A DNA stretch of 64,000 nt. Source: Begonia masoniana. Its lineage: Eukaryota; Streptophyta; Magnoliopsida; Cucurbitales; Begoniaceae. A program made the translations under genes and the position numbers. The stretch lies in the NCBI GenBank assembly GCA_022432975.1, contig CM039502.1, positions 13,919,143 to 13,983,142 of the forward strand. The letters run 5' to 3'. The notes beneath the pieces were generated by a model. That model saw only the letters and a program-made list of their open reading frames with translations. It did not search any database and had not been told where the DNA came from. Of this stretch, positions 24,278 to 35,213 are shown piece by piece; within the stretch, counting starts at the first letter, position 1, and each line of letters begins with the position of its first letter.

Positions 24278-26284
24278 TTAATCTAAGTCTAAAATACGCT
24301 TCCACAACTCTTGTATAATCGAAGAAGGCACGTCAAGGTCCGGATAGACATAAGAACCTATGAGTGATGCAATATCGGGAGTGGGAGCAGAAGGAGCAGA
24401 AGGTGGAAATGGTCCTTGATATACCACCAAATCCATATAGGGAGCAGAAGGCATAAATGGACCTCCATACACCACCAAGTCCATACATGGTGGAGGCTCA
24501 TCTGGAGGAGCAGCCTGAAGTGGAGCCATTGAACCTTGAAGATCAGATGTAGACTCGGTGACATGGGAACTAAAAGGATCAGTGAACCTAAGCTCAACAT
24601 CCTGGATATCCAAAGGCATGAAGTTTACTTCCTCGCCAACTTCTGGTCTGATGATTGGAGGGAGGAAGTTTTCAGAACAAGCCGTTGAAAAGTAAAGAGA
24701 ATCAGACTGAATAGGATAAGAAGCTTGGAGGTCAGACTGTATAGACCGAAGGGTCCTTGAGGGAGTGTCTTCAAGTCTATTCATCCGGGAAGTCAAGCTA
24801 TCCTGAACTGCATCAAGGTCCTTGCTCAAGTCCATTTTGGTCTGATTGAGCATGTCTTTATTTGTAGTCTCAAGATGATCAAGTTTGGACATGACCAGGA
24901 CCTCAAGTTGAGTACGGTGGGAGTTATATTGAGTTTGGAAAGATTCAAGACCTGTCCTAAGGCTTGCAATACTTGCCCGAATCTCATCCTGAAAGTCCTC
25001 AGGGATAGAAAGCCTCACTGAAGGAGTGGGGCGACTTGCAGTTCTATGAGGAGCAACAATTGGCACAGAAGGCACTGGAGTGGGAGAGGGTGCACGAATT
25101 GGACTGATTGGACGTAGGAGAGGTTGGCAGGATTCATCAACTTGGACTGTAAGAGGTTCGGGTTCACTGAATGGTGCTATGAAGGGAGTTTGCTCAGGAG
25201 TGACCTCCTCTTAAGTTGGAAGGAGAAGGACTAGAGGTGCAAGATCAGGAATTAGGGTGTCATCTTGCACACTTGTAACTTCTTCTTCATCTTGAAGAAT
25301 TAGCCTCCTGGTGGGATGCCTTCGGGCAGCTCCTAGGGAACCAACTTGAACAACAGCCACAACATTTTGAGGACCTTTTCGTCCCTCATTTGCAACAGAC
25401 ACTCCTTGATCATTCTTGGATATGCCCATTCATGATAAGGTGGAGGCCGAGAAGAAGTCTGTAGTCTTCAAGGGTAGGAGCTGGTCAGATTCAGGAAATA
25501 CAACCCCAAACTGATGGAAAATCTTCATAAGCAGAAGATTATAGGGTAAGGACTTGGATCCACTAGTGATCACTTGGAGCATTTGGTTTAGGATAATGAA
25601 ACCAATGTGGAAGGGATCACATTTAAAAAAACGATCAAGTAAAAAAAGATCCATGCCACTGACATGGTCTTTATGGCTTTCGACGGGCAGAATGTTATAG
25701 TGAATCATCTGGTGGAATACTCTGGCCTGAAGATTTAAATCCTTGCTTTTCGGCCGGAGGGAAAAGTTGTTTGGGTCCTTGGCAATCAATTGGATTAAAT
25801 CCTTGCCCGCAGGTTTACCAAGAAAAGACGGAGTCAAAGTGGACTCAAATACTTTTCGAGTACCATTGAGGAAATTACAGCAAAGGATTTGGTGCATCAT
25901 ATCCTGAGAAAGTTCAATGTGGCGCCCATAAACATAGCTCCTAAGGACTAGAGGTTTGGAAGAATGTTCTAAGTTGGCATAGAACATTCGAACTGGGGTT
26001 TCACAATACCCGCAAGCAAAGTCAAATAGCCCTATTAACCCCAATCTTAGTAAAGGTTCTTCTAGATCCAAACCAGACAAATCACCAAAAATTACTCCAC
26101 GAGAGCGGATAATAGGCTTGAATTCAAAATCCTCATAATACCTCTGGAAGGCGGCGTGATTGAGAAATTCGTGACTCAGCCAGACAAGAGACGGAGGGTC
26201 CGAAACCGAGTAAGCATCTCCAATATGTGCAGTCTTCTGCTTCTTTCTGGAGAAGACTTGAGGAGCGTGGGAAGAAGATGTCAT
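24278..26284 (-). pseudogene. Copia third ORF: 'putative plant transposon protein'-type domain plus coiled coil
   Basis: One frame of 669 codons from ATG at 26284 is interrupted by two in-frame stops, TGA at 25430-25432 and TAA at 25211-25213. The first about 285 residues contain 'VRMFYANLEHSS', 'KDLNLQARVFHQMIHYNILP' and 'SHKDHVSG', which align with the second ORF of the MULEs in this window (32901-31633). The C-terminal part (from about 25075) has a heptad-like stretch ('QLEVLVMSKLDHLETTNKDM') and then a Pro-rich tail with a repeated 'MDLVVYxGPF'. It lies between the RNase H remnant and the 3' LTR, the place where some retroelements carry an env-like ORF. I recognise the domain type, not its function; an env-like role is only positional inference. 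Confidence 0.8.
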
Positions 26285-26689
26285 TGAACTATGATAGAGA
26301 TTTTAGAGCTCGAGAGGAGTTGAGAGAAATGAAGAATCGGTGTCGGAGAGCAGAGAGGAAAGGGAAGCGTTAAACAAATCGACAGAGCGCGGGAAGTTCA
26401 AAAAGTAGGGTTCTGGAATAGTGAGAAGAAGGGTTCATAAAATAGATGATGACGGTCCATTGACACGACCAGCGACACGTGTCAATATCCATTGACAAAG
26501 TCCATGGACACGTCCCTAGTATAACATCCATTCTTATTAACCTTTGTCAACGTCCACAGTCAACGTCCAATGTAGCCGTGTTTTCTCAGAGAAGGAAATA
26601 GTGGAGAGAAAAAAAAAACCTTGTCAACGTCCATGCCTTCATTGACAAATCTGCACTATTACCCAAAATTTTCCAACAGAAGAAGAATC

Positions 26690-26935
26690 TCAGTTTTTCT
26701 CAATCTGAATGAGACCTAACCTTATTCTAATATCACAGAAGGATTTCTTATCCAAAGGATTTGTAAAGATATTTGCCAACTGAATAGTAGAATTGACAAA
26801 TTTAAAAGAGAAATCACCTCTTTGAACATGAACTCTAATCAAAAGAAATTTAACCACGATGAACTTGGTTCTAGAATGCTGTATGGGATTTTTGTAGATA
26901 ATGATGAAATTCCTCTAACTAAGTTCTTCTCAGTA
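26690..26935 (-). pseudogene. Copia RNase H C-terminal remnant
   Basis: The minus strand reads 'HVQRGDFSFKFVNSTIQLAN' then 'IFTNPLDKKSF', the end of Copia polymerase (family pattern: QLADIFTKPL). Only this tail of RT/RNase H survives; the sequence between it and the protease remnant at 27162 is too short for integrase and RT. Confidence 0.8.
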
Positions 26936-27161
26936 ATCTTAGCTAAGGTGTCCATTCCTATGTGACCTAATCTTCTAAACCAAGACAACTATCTTTGGAA
27001 GAATTTATAGCAAAAAAACAAAAAAAAACCTTTGTAAACATGTTCAAAAAATCATCCAGATCAAAAGTAAAACCACTTTCTTTCCTATCTCCTTTAAGCA
27101 AGATATTGCTATTCGAAATCTCTTTAATCACACTATTGACTTATACTAAGTAGATTATGCT

Positions 27162-27413
27162 TTAACCCTTTTTCCAGCAAAACATGTTTTCAATAGTATG
27201 GTTGGCAGGGTTACCTTTGTTGCCAAAGTCTACGATTTTACTCTTTTGGTTTTCACCAAAAGTGACATTTCCTTTCTTCTTGTTAACAACAACAAACTTA
27301 GTTGAGTCTCCCGTCTTGTGTCTCGAACAAGCACTATCAAGATACCATTGATTTCCCTGGGGTGAACAGTCAACCTGCAAAACAGAAATCAAGTGTTCTT
27401 CTTTGGTACCCAA
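27162..27413 (-). pseudogene. Copia protease remnant
   Basis: Contains 'QWYLDSACSRHKTGD', the Copia retropepsin active-site region with DSA where DSG/DTG is expected. It is in a different frame from gag, overlapping its end, and stops after about 80 codons. Confidence 0.8.
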
Positions 27414-28843
27414 ATCTTTTGGGTCCTAAAGTTAGTTTCGGTTCCTTTAGGAACCCACTGTAATTTATTGCTTGATTTCTTATTTGATTTCAAAGGACAT
27501 TCATATGATTTATGTCCTATCTCATTACAAGCATGGCAGATAATTGGTTTAACAAAGAAGTTCTTAAATGCTTTCTTTTTATTAAACTTATCATAACCTA
27601 AACCCGCTTTATCAAAAGTAGCTCTTTGATTTCCTATCATTATGTTTAAGTTCTTGGTACCATTTGTGAACTTAAGCATGATATAATTCAAATCCTCATT
27701 TTTATTTTTAAGATTAGATATCTCATTTTCATGCAGATTACATTTCTTGGCATGCTCATCGACTAAGTTTGTATTTTCCAGTTTTAAGGAGCTGTATTTG
27801 GACTTAAGTAAGCTGTATTGTTTAACTAAATCATTAAAAGTACAAATTAACTCATCCTTTTCATTTTCACTCTCACTAGATGAAATACTAACCTCGTCTT
27901 CATGTGCCATGAAACACAGATTGGCGACTTCTTCATCTTCAGAAGAAGTGTCACTCTCACTGTCATCCCATGTAGCTTTCATGGCCCTCTTCTTGAATCG
28001 CTTGAGATTTTTCTTGGCTTGTGGACACTCGGCCTTGATTTGTCCAGGTTTCCCACATTCGTAGCAGGTACTCTCCTTATCCTTTTGAGGTTTTTCTCCC
28101 TTTGAGAATATCCTATCATTCAATCTTTTCCGTTGGAGAAATCTGCTGAACCTTCTTGTTATGAATGCAATCTCCTCATCATCCTCTTCTTGTTCAGATT
28201 CATCGTGTTTACTGGAGGAGGCTTTGAGTGCAATGTCCTTTCTTTTGGTGATCCCCTTGTCTTTAAGATCCTCCTTCTCATTTGCTCTCATGGTTATCTC
28301 ATGTGTCATGAGTGAACCTATGAGCTCTTCAAGCTTCATTGCTTTGAGGTCTTTTGCCTCATGGATGACTGTCACCTTGGGTTGCCAGGCCCTTGGTAAG
28401 CACCGAAGAATCTTTCTCACAACTTCTTCACCTGAATATGAGTTACCAAGAACTTTCAAGTCATTAGTTATGTTAGTAAAACGAGTAATCATAGAAGAGA
28501 TAGTCTCATCCTTTTCCATTGAAAATAATTCATACTCGTGTACAAGCATACTCAGTTTACTCTTTTTGACCTGGTTGGTTCCCTCATGTGTGACTTCTAA
28601 CAAATGTCATATCTCCTGTGCACTGTCACACCCCTGAACTCTATTGAACTCATCTCTATTTAGTGCATAATATAGTGTATTTATTGCTTTAGCATTTAGA
28701 CTCAAATTTCTCTTGTCTGATTCGGTTAGTTCGTGTGATGCTTTGGGAATACTAACACCATTCTCTATTTTAACAGCTTTGTATGGACCATTTTCTATAA
28801 TATTCCATAAATCATAGTCCATAGCTTGAACAAATATTATCAT
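27389..28843 (-). pseudogene. Copia gag (UBN2-type) with one stop
   Basis: A single frame runs from 28843 to 27389 with one in-frame TGA at about 28610, where a Trp codon is expected ('SAQEI*HLLEVTHEGT'). It contains the gag motif 'FSMEKDETISSMITRFTNI' and 'RKILRCLPRAWQPKVTVI'. Two zinc knuckles follow (C-YE-C-GKPG-Q-IKAE-C, where His is replaced by Gln, and C-HA-C-NEIG-H-KSYE-C), with a coiled acidic stretch between them. The N-terminus is eroded. Gag forms the retrotransposon particle and packages RNA. Confidence 0.88.
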
Positions 28844-28991
28844 CCTAGACTTTCAATATACATAATCATTCCAAAAAAAAAAGAGGTCTAGAGATAGATA
28901 GTCCTTCTACATATGTAGTATTTGTGTTGAATGTCATTTCTAAATATATTACAATATATTCTAAATAACAGCTTAGACAATTTTTAACCTC

Positions 28992-29004
28992 GCTTTGATA
29001 CCAA
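28992..29004 (-). promoter_or_regulatory. Copia primer-binding site
   Basis: On minus, TTGGTATCAAAGC directly follows the 5' LTR end; one change from the usual initiator Met-tRNA complement TGGTATCAGAGC. Confidence 0.8.
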
Positions 29005-29005
29005 T

Positions 29006-30550
29006 TGTAGGATCGTTATTGTCTATGGGGGGGGGGGTGAATTAGAAGTTTCTTAATCTCGTTTACTAAGTGTGATAAACAAATTCTCAATTAATTGCTT
29101 GCTGGTTCAAATAAACAGAGAGAAAGAGAGAAAAACAAACACCGAGAGTTTTTATGTGGTTCGGCCAAAACCTGCCTACGTCCACACTTCAAGGTTTCCC
29201 CTTGAAGATCCTTAACTTCTCATTAACGAGAATTCCAATCGAACTTCATGGGCGTCGATCTACAGCCTTACAACTCTGGATTGAACTTCACGGGCGTCAA
29301 TCCACTACCTTTACACTTTGATTAAACTTCACAGGCGTCAATCACAGCCTTTACACTTTTCAAAAAATGGAAGTATTGAGTTCAAAAACTACACTCTCTC
29401 AAAAGAAATAAATCTCAAGTTCTAGGGCAGATAGAAAGAGGTATACAGACTTATTGTTAAAAGGCTCGTAGAAGTATCTTTGTTAGAATTGGCAAAAAGT
29501 TATTCTCCCAAGCTTCTTTCTTCACTTTATACTTTGTCTGTAATCGGCTTCCATCTCTGAAGGCTTCACATCTGAATACGAAAATCGCCATTGGAGAAGC
29601 ATCTGTACATCGTGAGCTAGCCGTTGCCGTTTTGGAGTCGCTTTCGTTCGTCGCCATTAAATGATGGAGTTAAAGCTATGGACCACTATCACTGTAGCTA
29701 GCAGTCTTTTGAATTTGGCGCTAAGACTTTGGACATTTGCGCTTTTCCTTTGATCATGGACAAATATGTCTATTTGCTTTCGTGGACGACTGCGTCTTTA
29801 ACAGTCGTGGACGACTGCGTTTGTCTATGATCGTGGACGAGTGTCACTGTTGTTTCGCGGTATTTTAAATATCCGGCGCTGCTGATGGAAGATATTGTTC
29901 AGCGGTGGACTTTGCCTTTGAAGTGTTAGCTGTGGATAATGAACTTTGTCGTTTAGCTAGCGATATAAGTTTTTAGGAAGATTCTGCCAGCGGGAGATGT
30001 AAACTTTGATTGTGGACAACAGCGTCTCCTTCGAACGTGGACGACTGTCTTTCCTTCGAGCGTGGACGACAGTCTTTCCTTCGAGCGTGGACGACTGTGT
30101 CTGACTTGTCGGTGGACGTTTGAATCTGATTTGAAGCCACCTGTCTTTCACGTGACATTTTAACTATCGCGTAGAACATTTCTGATTTAACGTTACCTGA
30201 CTTTCACGTGGAGCTGTGAACGACTGAACTCACTACTTTAACTTTGGACGATTGAATCTGGCTGAAGTTACCTGATTCTCATGTGACACTTTGGACGATT
30301 GTTTTCCACAGATTACTACATTTATTTCTATCTTCTTTCACATGGACGATTGTCTGTGGAATTAAAAACACTTAACCAAAAATTCATTAAAAAACATTAA
30401 TACTCTTTACAAAGGGCATTTCCAGAAAAACACAAATAACATAATAATTCATTTATTCAATTCAAATTGAATTACACTTATCAGATCACAATTTCATATT
30501 AAACTTAATCATCAAAAACATAATTACTTAAAACGTATTTTAAGCTAACA
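29006..30550 (-). repeat. Copia LTR (5' in element orientation)
   Basis: Near-identical to 22440-23990. It has a short extra stretch near 30433-30475 and a longer G run at its start (29027-29037). Confidence 0.92.
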
Positions 30551-30898
30551 GGCATAACAGTCGCACATGTCTTGAGAGGGGATCTAGTTCAAGTGTTGCT
30601 GTTTCGCGTGACACATTTATGGGTTTCCATACACGGGACTCAGGTATATTTTTTTTCCCATTATTCTCTAAACAAACTAAGATTATTATGTTGTAATATA
30701 ACTATCATTACGTGTAGGAATTTACTACACGCGGCCATGGAACAGGATGATGGATCTCAAGCGATGATGAGGACATTCTTGAGCAGTTTTATTTTATGCA
30801 TTTTGTCTGTAATAATTTAATTTGATGTACAATTCATGTCAACTTCAAATTATTCTGTAATGAGAGCTAACAATTAGTAATTTTATTAATTTTGTCTA

Positions 30899-31420
30899 TA
30901 TGATAATTTTGTTTATTTGATGTTTAATACTGGAGCTTTTTGGGTAGTCGAATATGCAGGATAATACTAACTATGGAGGAGTTAAAAAACAAAGAAAACT
31001 CTTGCCAAATTTCTAATTTATAATTTTTTATCGGATTTACCTAGTTTCAGGTAAAATTACGATTCTGGTCTGGTTTTGTCTACCAGTCTAATTTAGAAGG
31101 TTAACTTAGAATTATTCAATCTATAATATATAAATTAGAATTACTTTCTAACAATTTTAGGTCTACTAGCTTGAGACTTAATTAGAATATTTGGTTAACT
31201 TGTAAAAATAAAATTACTTCGTTTAGTGTATTTTAATAGATTGGTGAAAATAGTATTTAAAAATAATTTTATACGATAATTTAGTTAATTTGATGTTTAA
31301 TGTGAGAAAAAATTAGAAATTTGGCCTGAGTTTCTTTTGTTTTTTTACTCTTCCATAGCTAGTATCATCCTGTATATTCAACTACTCAAACAGTTCCAGT
31401 ATTTTGTACCAAACATCAAA
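30899..31420. repeat. Inverted repeat between the 3' ends of the two MULE A genes
   Basis: Arms at about 30899-31018 and 31310-31420 are reverse complements with scattered changes; both contain 'tagtcgaatatgcaggat'/'agtatcatcctgtatattca' type sequence. One arm follows the transposase stop at 30750, the other precedes the end of the minus-strand ORF at 31633. The same block is at 36680-36785 in MULE D. Confidence 0.8.
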
Positions 31421-31632
31421 CTAAAAGTATCAAACTAATATACATAAAGTGCATCAGTCTAGAAATACATCAAACTACAGTGCATCCAACTACTGTTCAT
31501 CAAACTAATATATATCAAAATAGAAAATAATGGAGAGTCGTCCCCATCATCATAGTAGTTCATCATCTCCTATCTGCACGTAATGAAAGTTATATTAGAA
31601 AATAATAATGAGAAAAATTGGTTGGAATGTAC

Positions 31633-32901
31633 CTACGATTGGGCATCGTCGCTATCGTTACCTCCCACCGATTGGACTTCCTCCTCATCGCCCACCATCG
31701 GTTCGGCATAGTCGTCATCATCGCCTGACATCGGACGGGCATCATCATTGGCCTCCACCAGGTCCTGGATGATCTGCCTCGTACCTATATGGTACTCCAT
31801 CATCTCTTTGAAGTATTCCATGACCTCTTTGTGATGCTCCGTCATAGTAACCTCAATATGTGAGACTCTGTTTGAGAGAGAGTCTATATCTGCCCTAACA
31901 GACTTCATATCTGCCTTATTTGCCTCTAGAGGTTGCCCTGTGTAAATGAGTTGCCGAACATGAGTGGGTTGCCCTACATCATCCTCCTCATCCCCCTCAT
32001 CTCCCCTTAACGTCCACAACCCATCTGTTTCAACAAGCCTCATCCGAACCAAATGAAGCCTGCCAAATGCCTCTCCGGGCCACTGTGATCTGAGCTGCTC
32101 TCCAGGAGGTAACTCAATCTCAAAATGCTCGACAATTTTTTGAATCAAAACAATGTATGAGAGATTCTTGTTCCGTGTATACCAAATCTCACACATGTGA
32201 CTTAAAATCACAAAGCTGGGGTCAAATATTAAACCGTTATACAATTTCTCCATGATATAGAGACACATGTAGCTAACATGATCTCAATGTCCAACCCACG
32301 GTAGAATGGTGTGTGACAATAGGTTGTGGATGACACGGGCTTTTACATTCAACTCTTTAGCTCTAGGTTTAACGAATGCCACAAGGTCAGAGTTCCGATG
32401 AATTTGCCGAATGAACTCTGTTCTTGCGGTTGTTCCGATGAAGGGACACTTCCGTTGGGTTTGGTAGTATCTCTCTACCCGTTCTGCAGCAAACCCGATC
32501 AACCTATTGATCGTCTCCGGAGCAATGACAATCTCCTTACCCAATACGTAGGTCTTGATAATTCTGGACCTCCCAGTCCAGCTCATGTTCGCATAGAATA
32601 GGCGAACAATTCTATCACAACTTTTGCCCCGTAGACTATACACCCTTTTGTGACTGATTCTGTCGAACATTTCTTTGATCTGCAATGAATTCCATCTTGT
32701 AAAGTCCACAGTCTTCGACAACGTAACCTGGCGGTGTAACAAATCCAAGTTGAACTGCTCTCGACAATGCTGATTGCAAAATTCAGTGGATAAAAACTCC
32801 GACCGTGGTGGAGGTTGCGTCGGCCTCTCTGGTCGGTTTGAGGGTCCGGCTTGTGAAGTTGAAGGTGCACGACTCGGGGCAAACTTTTGTCTAATAGTCA
32901 A
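31633..32901 (-). pseudogene. MULE A second gene: 'putative plant transposon protein'-type ORF
   Basis: One frame of 423 codons with a single TGA at about 32281-32283, where MULE D and the Copia homologue have Lys ('VGH*DHVS'). Domain features are 'FYANMSWTGRSRIIKTYVLG', 'PETINRLIGFAAERV', 'ELNVKARVIHNLLSHTILP' and 'YIMEKLYNGLIFDPSFVILS', then a heptad-like stretch ('SLSNRVSHIEVTMTEHHKEV') and a strongly acidic tail. No ATG is visible near the start at 32901, so an upstream exon or erosion is likely. A small 3' exon seems to follow an intron with acceptor near 31575. It is convergent to the transposase gene, like mudrB to mudrA in maize MuDR, but I see no similarity to mudrB. Function unknown. 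Confidence 0.82.
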
Positions 32902-33004
32902 TCTGTCTCTGTCTGCTATTTCAGTATATTATGCAATTTGAGAATTTAAAAAAAAAAAAATAGCCTGAATCAATGGAGAAAAATTGAAACGGTCTCTATT
33001 TGTT

Positions 33005-33706
33005 TCTACCGGACAGACACTCAAAAGAGCGTCCGTCTGGTAAACTACCCGAACGTAGGGTTTGAAATAGAGATCGAAAACCTGAGTTATTTACGATAAA
33101 ATTGAACTAAATGAATCAAAATGAATAAACTATTACCTCAAAACGTTTTTCTGTCGAAAATCTACAAAAAAATTTGCAAGAAGTTGAGAGAAAATCGATT
33201 TGGGCGCGGTGAAAATGTCGGATTTCAGACGGTGGTTCGATATAAATCGCGAGATCGGACGGACGCTGTATTTATGCGTCCGTCCGTTGTTGCTCTAATT
33301 TAGAATGTCCGTCCGTTTATAAAATGCCTTAAAAATAACAGACGGACATACTGATTAACGGACGGACGCGTAAATACAACGTCTGTCCGAGCCACGCGTC
33401 GACATCCACGACAAAACATACGTACGGATGGACAAATGTTTTGTGTGTCCGTTCGTAATATGTACCAGACAGACACTATTTTTAACCGTCCGTTCAGAAA
33501 ATGGCCAAATAATTGATATGGACGGACTCGAATATTTACCGTTCGTCCGATATATGGCAAAAATGGATACCGGACGCAGATCAGACGGATGGTAGGGTTT
33601 GTTTTGTTATGTTTTTGATACTTTAAGGTTTGATTCGTCAAATTTGATACTTTAAGGTTTAAAATATAAAAACTGTATACTTCGAGGTTTATATTGGTAA
33701 TTTCTT
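33005..33706. repeat. MULE A right terminal inverted repeat
   Basis: About 700 bp, reverse complement of 16396-17080, with the same CGGACGGACG arrays and the 'actttaaggttt...ttcgaggttt' outer end. Confidence 0.85.
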
Positions 33707-33715
33707 TTTTTTAAT

Positions 33716-34534
33716 TTTTTTTTAACCAACGTTTGTATTATGCTCCCTTCTACTATCTTTAAAATGTTATCCCTCCATTTATAGTCTGATTGTTCATTTT
33801 ATTTTTCTATTTGACATTGTTCATCTTTAGTCCTTCTTTTCATCTTCTTTGTGAGACTTTTTAGCTTATTTATCATATTAATCTTTTATTGCAGTGACAT
33901 GAGTTGGTTGGTTAAAATTTTTGAAAAATCAACACTTTATCTATTATAATGACATGTAAATTTATATGTTACGCATTCTCGTAAAATATTCATTTAATTG
34001 TGATATTCATCATCAATTATATTATATTGAACAATTAACTAGTACTTAACAATCAAATAAAATACCTAAATTTAATAAATTTTATGTTATCAGCCAGGGA
34101 CACGTGCACATCCTTCATGACATCAAATTATATACGAAATACTTTTTTATTAGTAGAATTAGAAGGATTGTTAAATAATATTTGCAACTAAAGTAATAAT
34201 CTAGTGTACATGAAAAAGACATTGTTTGACTGTTCGTTAAGTTGACTTCTAACTATGTAATTTGACTATTCTTTTTCATTTTATTTGTCATTGATTGACC
34301 TCGTGTCTGCGTAAACAGAAATCAGTGATGAGATCAATCGCTTTGATATTACTTGGAGAGAACTCTACCAAGTACCAACTGCGATACAACGTCTCCGCAT
34401 TACTGGAAAGTTGGCAAATTCATGCATCTACACGTGTCTCTTTTGCTTTCGGCTCCGACCTATTTATGATGGCTAGGCAAGCAAAGGTAGAATACAAAAG
34501 AAATTAAAAGATTCACACCTCAAACAAAAAACAT
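33716..34534. other. Spacer between MULE A and MULE D
   Basis: AT-rich. A 70-codon open frame at 34295-34507 (no start context) has no family I recognise. No terminal repeats seen. Confidence 0.5.
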
Positions 34535-35213
34535 TAAAATAAAGAAAAATTACCTATAAAAACCTCAAAATATACGTTTTTTTTATTTTAAATCTTAAAG
34601 TATCAAATTTAACAATTCAAACCTCAAACTATCAAAAATTATAACAAAACAAACCTTATCGTCCGTCCGATCTGTGTCTGGTATCTATTTTGGCCGTATA
34701 TCGGACGAACGGTAAATATTAGCGTCCGTCCATGTTAATTCTTTTGCCGTATACCGGACGGACGTTTCAAAATAGAGACCGTTCGGTACATATTATGGAC
34801 GGACACATGAAACGTCCGTCCGTCCGTACGTAAGTTTGGCCGTGGCTGTACACGCGCGGATCGAACGAACTCTGTATTTAAGTATCCGTCCGTTTTTCTG
34901 TATGTCCGTCTGTTATTTTTAAGTCATTTTATAAACGGACGGACATTCTAAATTATGGCAAAGCCGGACAAACGCTTAAATACAGCGTCCGTCCGATCTC
35001 GCGATTTATATCGAACTAGAGTCTAAAATCTGACATTTTCACCGCGCCAAAATCGATTTTCTCTCAACCTCTTTCAATTTTTTTGCAGATATTCGACCGA
35101 AAAACACTTTAGGTAATAGCTTTCTCCATTCTGATTGATTTAGTTCAATTTTTATCGTAAATAACTTGGATTTTCGATTGCTATTTCAAAACGTGCGTTA
35201 GGGTAGTTTGACT

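Larger units (their letters stand above)
22440..30550 (-). mobile_element. Ty1/Copia element with an extra ORF, inserted in MULE A
   Basis: An 8111-bp insertion with a perfect 5-bp duplication GGCAT (22435-22439 and 30551-30555). LTRs of 1551 bp (22440-23990) and 1545 bp (29006-30550) both start TGTAGGATCG and end AAGCTAACA. On the minus strand the order is 5' LTR, primer-binding site (TTGGTATCAAAGC, complement of about 28992-29004), gag, protease remnant, RNase H remnant, extra ORF, polypurine tract (about 23991-24006), 3' LTR. Integrase and reverse transcriptase are almost wholly deleted. It sits in the zinc-knuckle codons of the MULE A transposase. Confidence 0.93.
17171..30750 (+). pseudogene. 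MuDR-type transposase of MULE A, interrupted twice
   Basis: Exon 1 is 17171-18208, exon 2 18282-18409 plus 21684-22439 plus 30556-30643, and exon 3 30718-30750. Exon 1 holds a MuDR N-terminal DNA-binding-like domain around residues 75-165 ('RQYRSLKAIRDKVQDYSLKK', 'CNWHLHASVMQ') and the start of the MULE transposase domain with the first catalytic Asp in 'IICLDGCHLKG'. The second catalytic Asp is Asn ('FVSN') and is followed by an in-frame TGA (18200-18202) just before the donor. The later Glu is Lys ('LCKSFNS'). A SWIM-like motif (CAC...GIPRVH) has lost one Cys. The CCHC knuckle (C-GK-C-QGQG-H) is cut by the Copia element. An ancestral ATG is kept at 17171. It is non-functional as read. Confidence 0.9.
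16396..33706 (+). mobile_element. MULE A: Mutator-like element with two convergent genes, broken by two retrotransposons
   Basis: Ends are GGGAAATTACC at the left and GGTAATTTCTT at the right, flanked by a perfect 9-bp duplication TTTTTTAAT (16387-16395 and 33707-33715), the size typical of Mutator. Terminal inverted repeats are about 690 bp. Subtracting the gypsy (18410-21678) and Copia (22440-30550) insertions leaves a native element of about 5.9 kb. Inside it are a MuDR-type transposase gene on plus and a second gene on minus, convergent. Both genes are now defective. Confidence 0.88.

Noticed and set aside
24278..26284. A host gene lying between Copia sequences
   Set aside because: It lies inside the LTR pair with primer-binding site and polypurine tract outside it, on the element's coding strand, and is homologous to a MULE ORF.
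34295..34507. 70-codon frame in the spacer between MULEs
   Set aside because: No start context, no domain, no homologue elsewhere in the window.
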